The position numbers and the translations under genes were made by a program. Below the pieces are notes generated by a model, which saw only the letters and a program-made list of their open reading frames with translations, was not told where the DNA came from and ran no database searches. From positions 1 through 6,169 of the forward strand of contig CALMPX010000009.1 in the NCBI GenBank assembly GCA_937871355.1: 6,169 bases of DNA, in the 5' to 3' direction. The stretch is from an uncultured Bdellovibrio sp. (GTDB lineage: Bacteria > Bdellovibrionota > Bdellovibrionia > Bdellovibrionales > Bdellovibrionaceae). How positions within the stretch are numbered: position 1 is the first letter of the stretch; every line of letters begins with the position of its first letter. Of this stretch, positions 5,987-6,169 are shown piece by piece.

Positions 5987-6169
5987 GCGAAGTGCTTTCT
6001 ATTTTTCCAAAGCGTCGATGACGCGAATGATAGCTATTGCACGCATGGTCAAATTCGACCGTCGTAAAATCTGGCCACAAAGTGTCCAAAAAGAAAAACT
6101 CGCTGTACGCACATTTTTTAAAATCTGGCCACAAAGTGTCCAAAAAGAAAAACTCGCTGTACGCACATT
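5964..6169 (-). CDS. uppS: Undecaprenyl diphosphate synthase UppS, C-terminal part
   Basis: The frame enters from the right edge and ends at TAG 5966-5964, so only the last 67 or so codons are present. It reads CAYSEFFFLDTLWPDF, then TTVEFDHACNSYHSRHRRFG, which are the two last conserved blocks of cis-prenyltransferases (AYxExYFTDxLWPDF and FxxRxRRFG). UppS condenses FPP with eight IPP units to make the C55 carrier lipid for cell-wall synthesis; it is cytoplasmic and membrane-associated. The catalytic N-terminal Asp and the rest are outside the window. The block CAYSEFFFLDTLWPDF occurs twice in a row, joined by KK, because of a 54-nt direct repeat. Family members have it once, so the gene is either mutated or the contig end is misassembled. 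The C-terminal tail after RRFG overlaps the cdsA start by 23 nt. Confidence 0.88.
   Translation of the reverse strand, partial: CAYSEFFFLDTLWPDFKKCAYSEFFFLDTLWPDFTTVEFDHACNSYHSRHRRFGKIESTSHVESLNH
6065..6169. repeat. Tandem direct repeat, 54-nt period, in the 3' part of uppS
   Basis: Positions 6065-6115 and 6119-6169 are identical over 51 nt, with a 54-nt period (18 codons). The second copy reaches exactly the last base of the window, so the true length of the match and the number of copies are unknown. The unit encodes CAYSEFFFLDTLWPDF plus KK in the uppS frame. A repeat that ends precisely at a sequence end is typical of a contig-end assembly artefact, but a real in-frame duplication cannot be excluded. 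Confidence 0.95.

Overview
The window is a compact block of bacterial housekeeping genes, all read from the minus strand. In transcription order (right to left) it holds the 3' end of uppS, then cdsA, rseP, tsaB, a J-like/RodZ-like HTH protein, an S4-domain ORF plus a pseudouridine synthase ORF (together a broken rluD), pgeF, and the 5' end of a small exported protein. The DNA is AT-rich by eye. Gene content (uppS-cdsA-rseP followed by tsaB, and rluD next to pgeF) indicates a Gram-negative proteobacterium-like organism. The order, with a cytoplasmic J/HTH protein, suggests Bdellovibrionota or another former deltaproteobacterial lineage. That assignment is inference, not shown directly.

Right part (about 3500-6169): UppS makes undecaprenyl diphosphate, the lipid carrier precursor for peptidoglycan and surface polysaccharide. 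CdsA makes CDP-diacylglycerol for phospholipids. RseP is the site-2 membrane protease of the envelope stress pathway. uppS and cdsA overlap by 23 nt, and cdsA and rseP are 43 nt apart. No dxr or bamA lies next to rseP as it does in many relatives. The uppS fragment carries a 54-nt in-frame tandem duplication that runs exactly to the end of the sequence.

Middle (about 1066-3500): TsaB (tRNA t6A synthesis) starts 2 nt after the rseP stop. A 100-nt gap with possible weak promoter elements precedes the J-like/HTH gene. That gene overlaps the S4 ORF by 17 nt. The S4 ORF and the catalytic ORF are in different frames and look like one rluD gene that has lost a short stretch of about 25 nt at the domain junction.

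Left part (1-1065): pgeF follows the rluD stop with no gap, the same rluD-pgeF pairing as in E. coli. After 105 nt a gene for a small secreted protein starts with a good Shine-Dalgarno and runs off the window.

Tight spacing and overlaps suggest one or two transcripts joining envelope synthesis and quality control with RNA modification. I saw no RNA genes, mobile elements, CRISPR arrays or convincing intrinsic terminators, and no gene-free stretch over 300 nt. The window is mostly ordinary; the points of interest are the broken rluD, the uppS duplication, the three-PDZ RseP and the J-like/HTH fusion.
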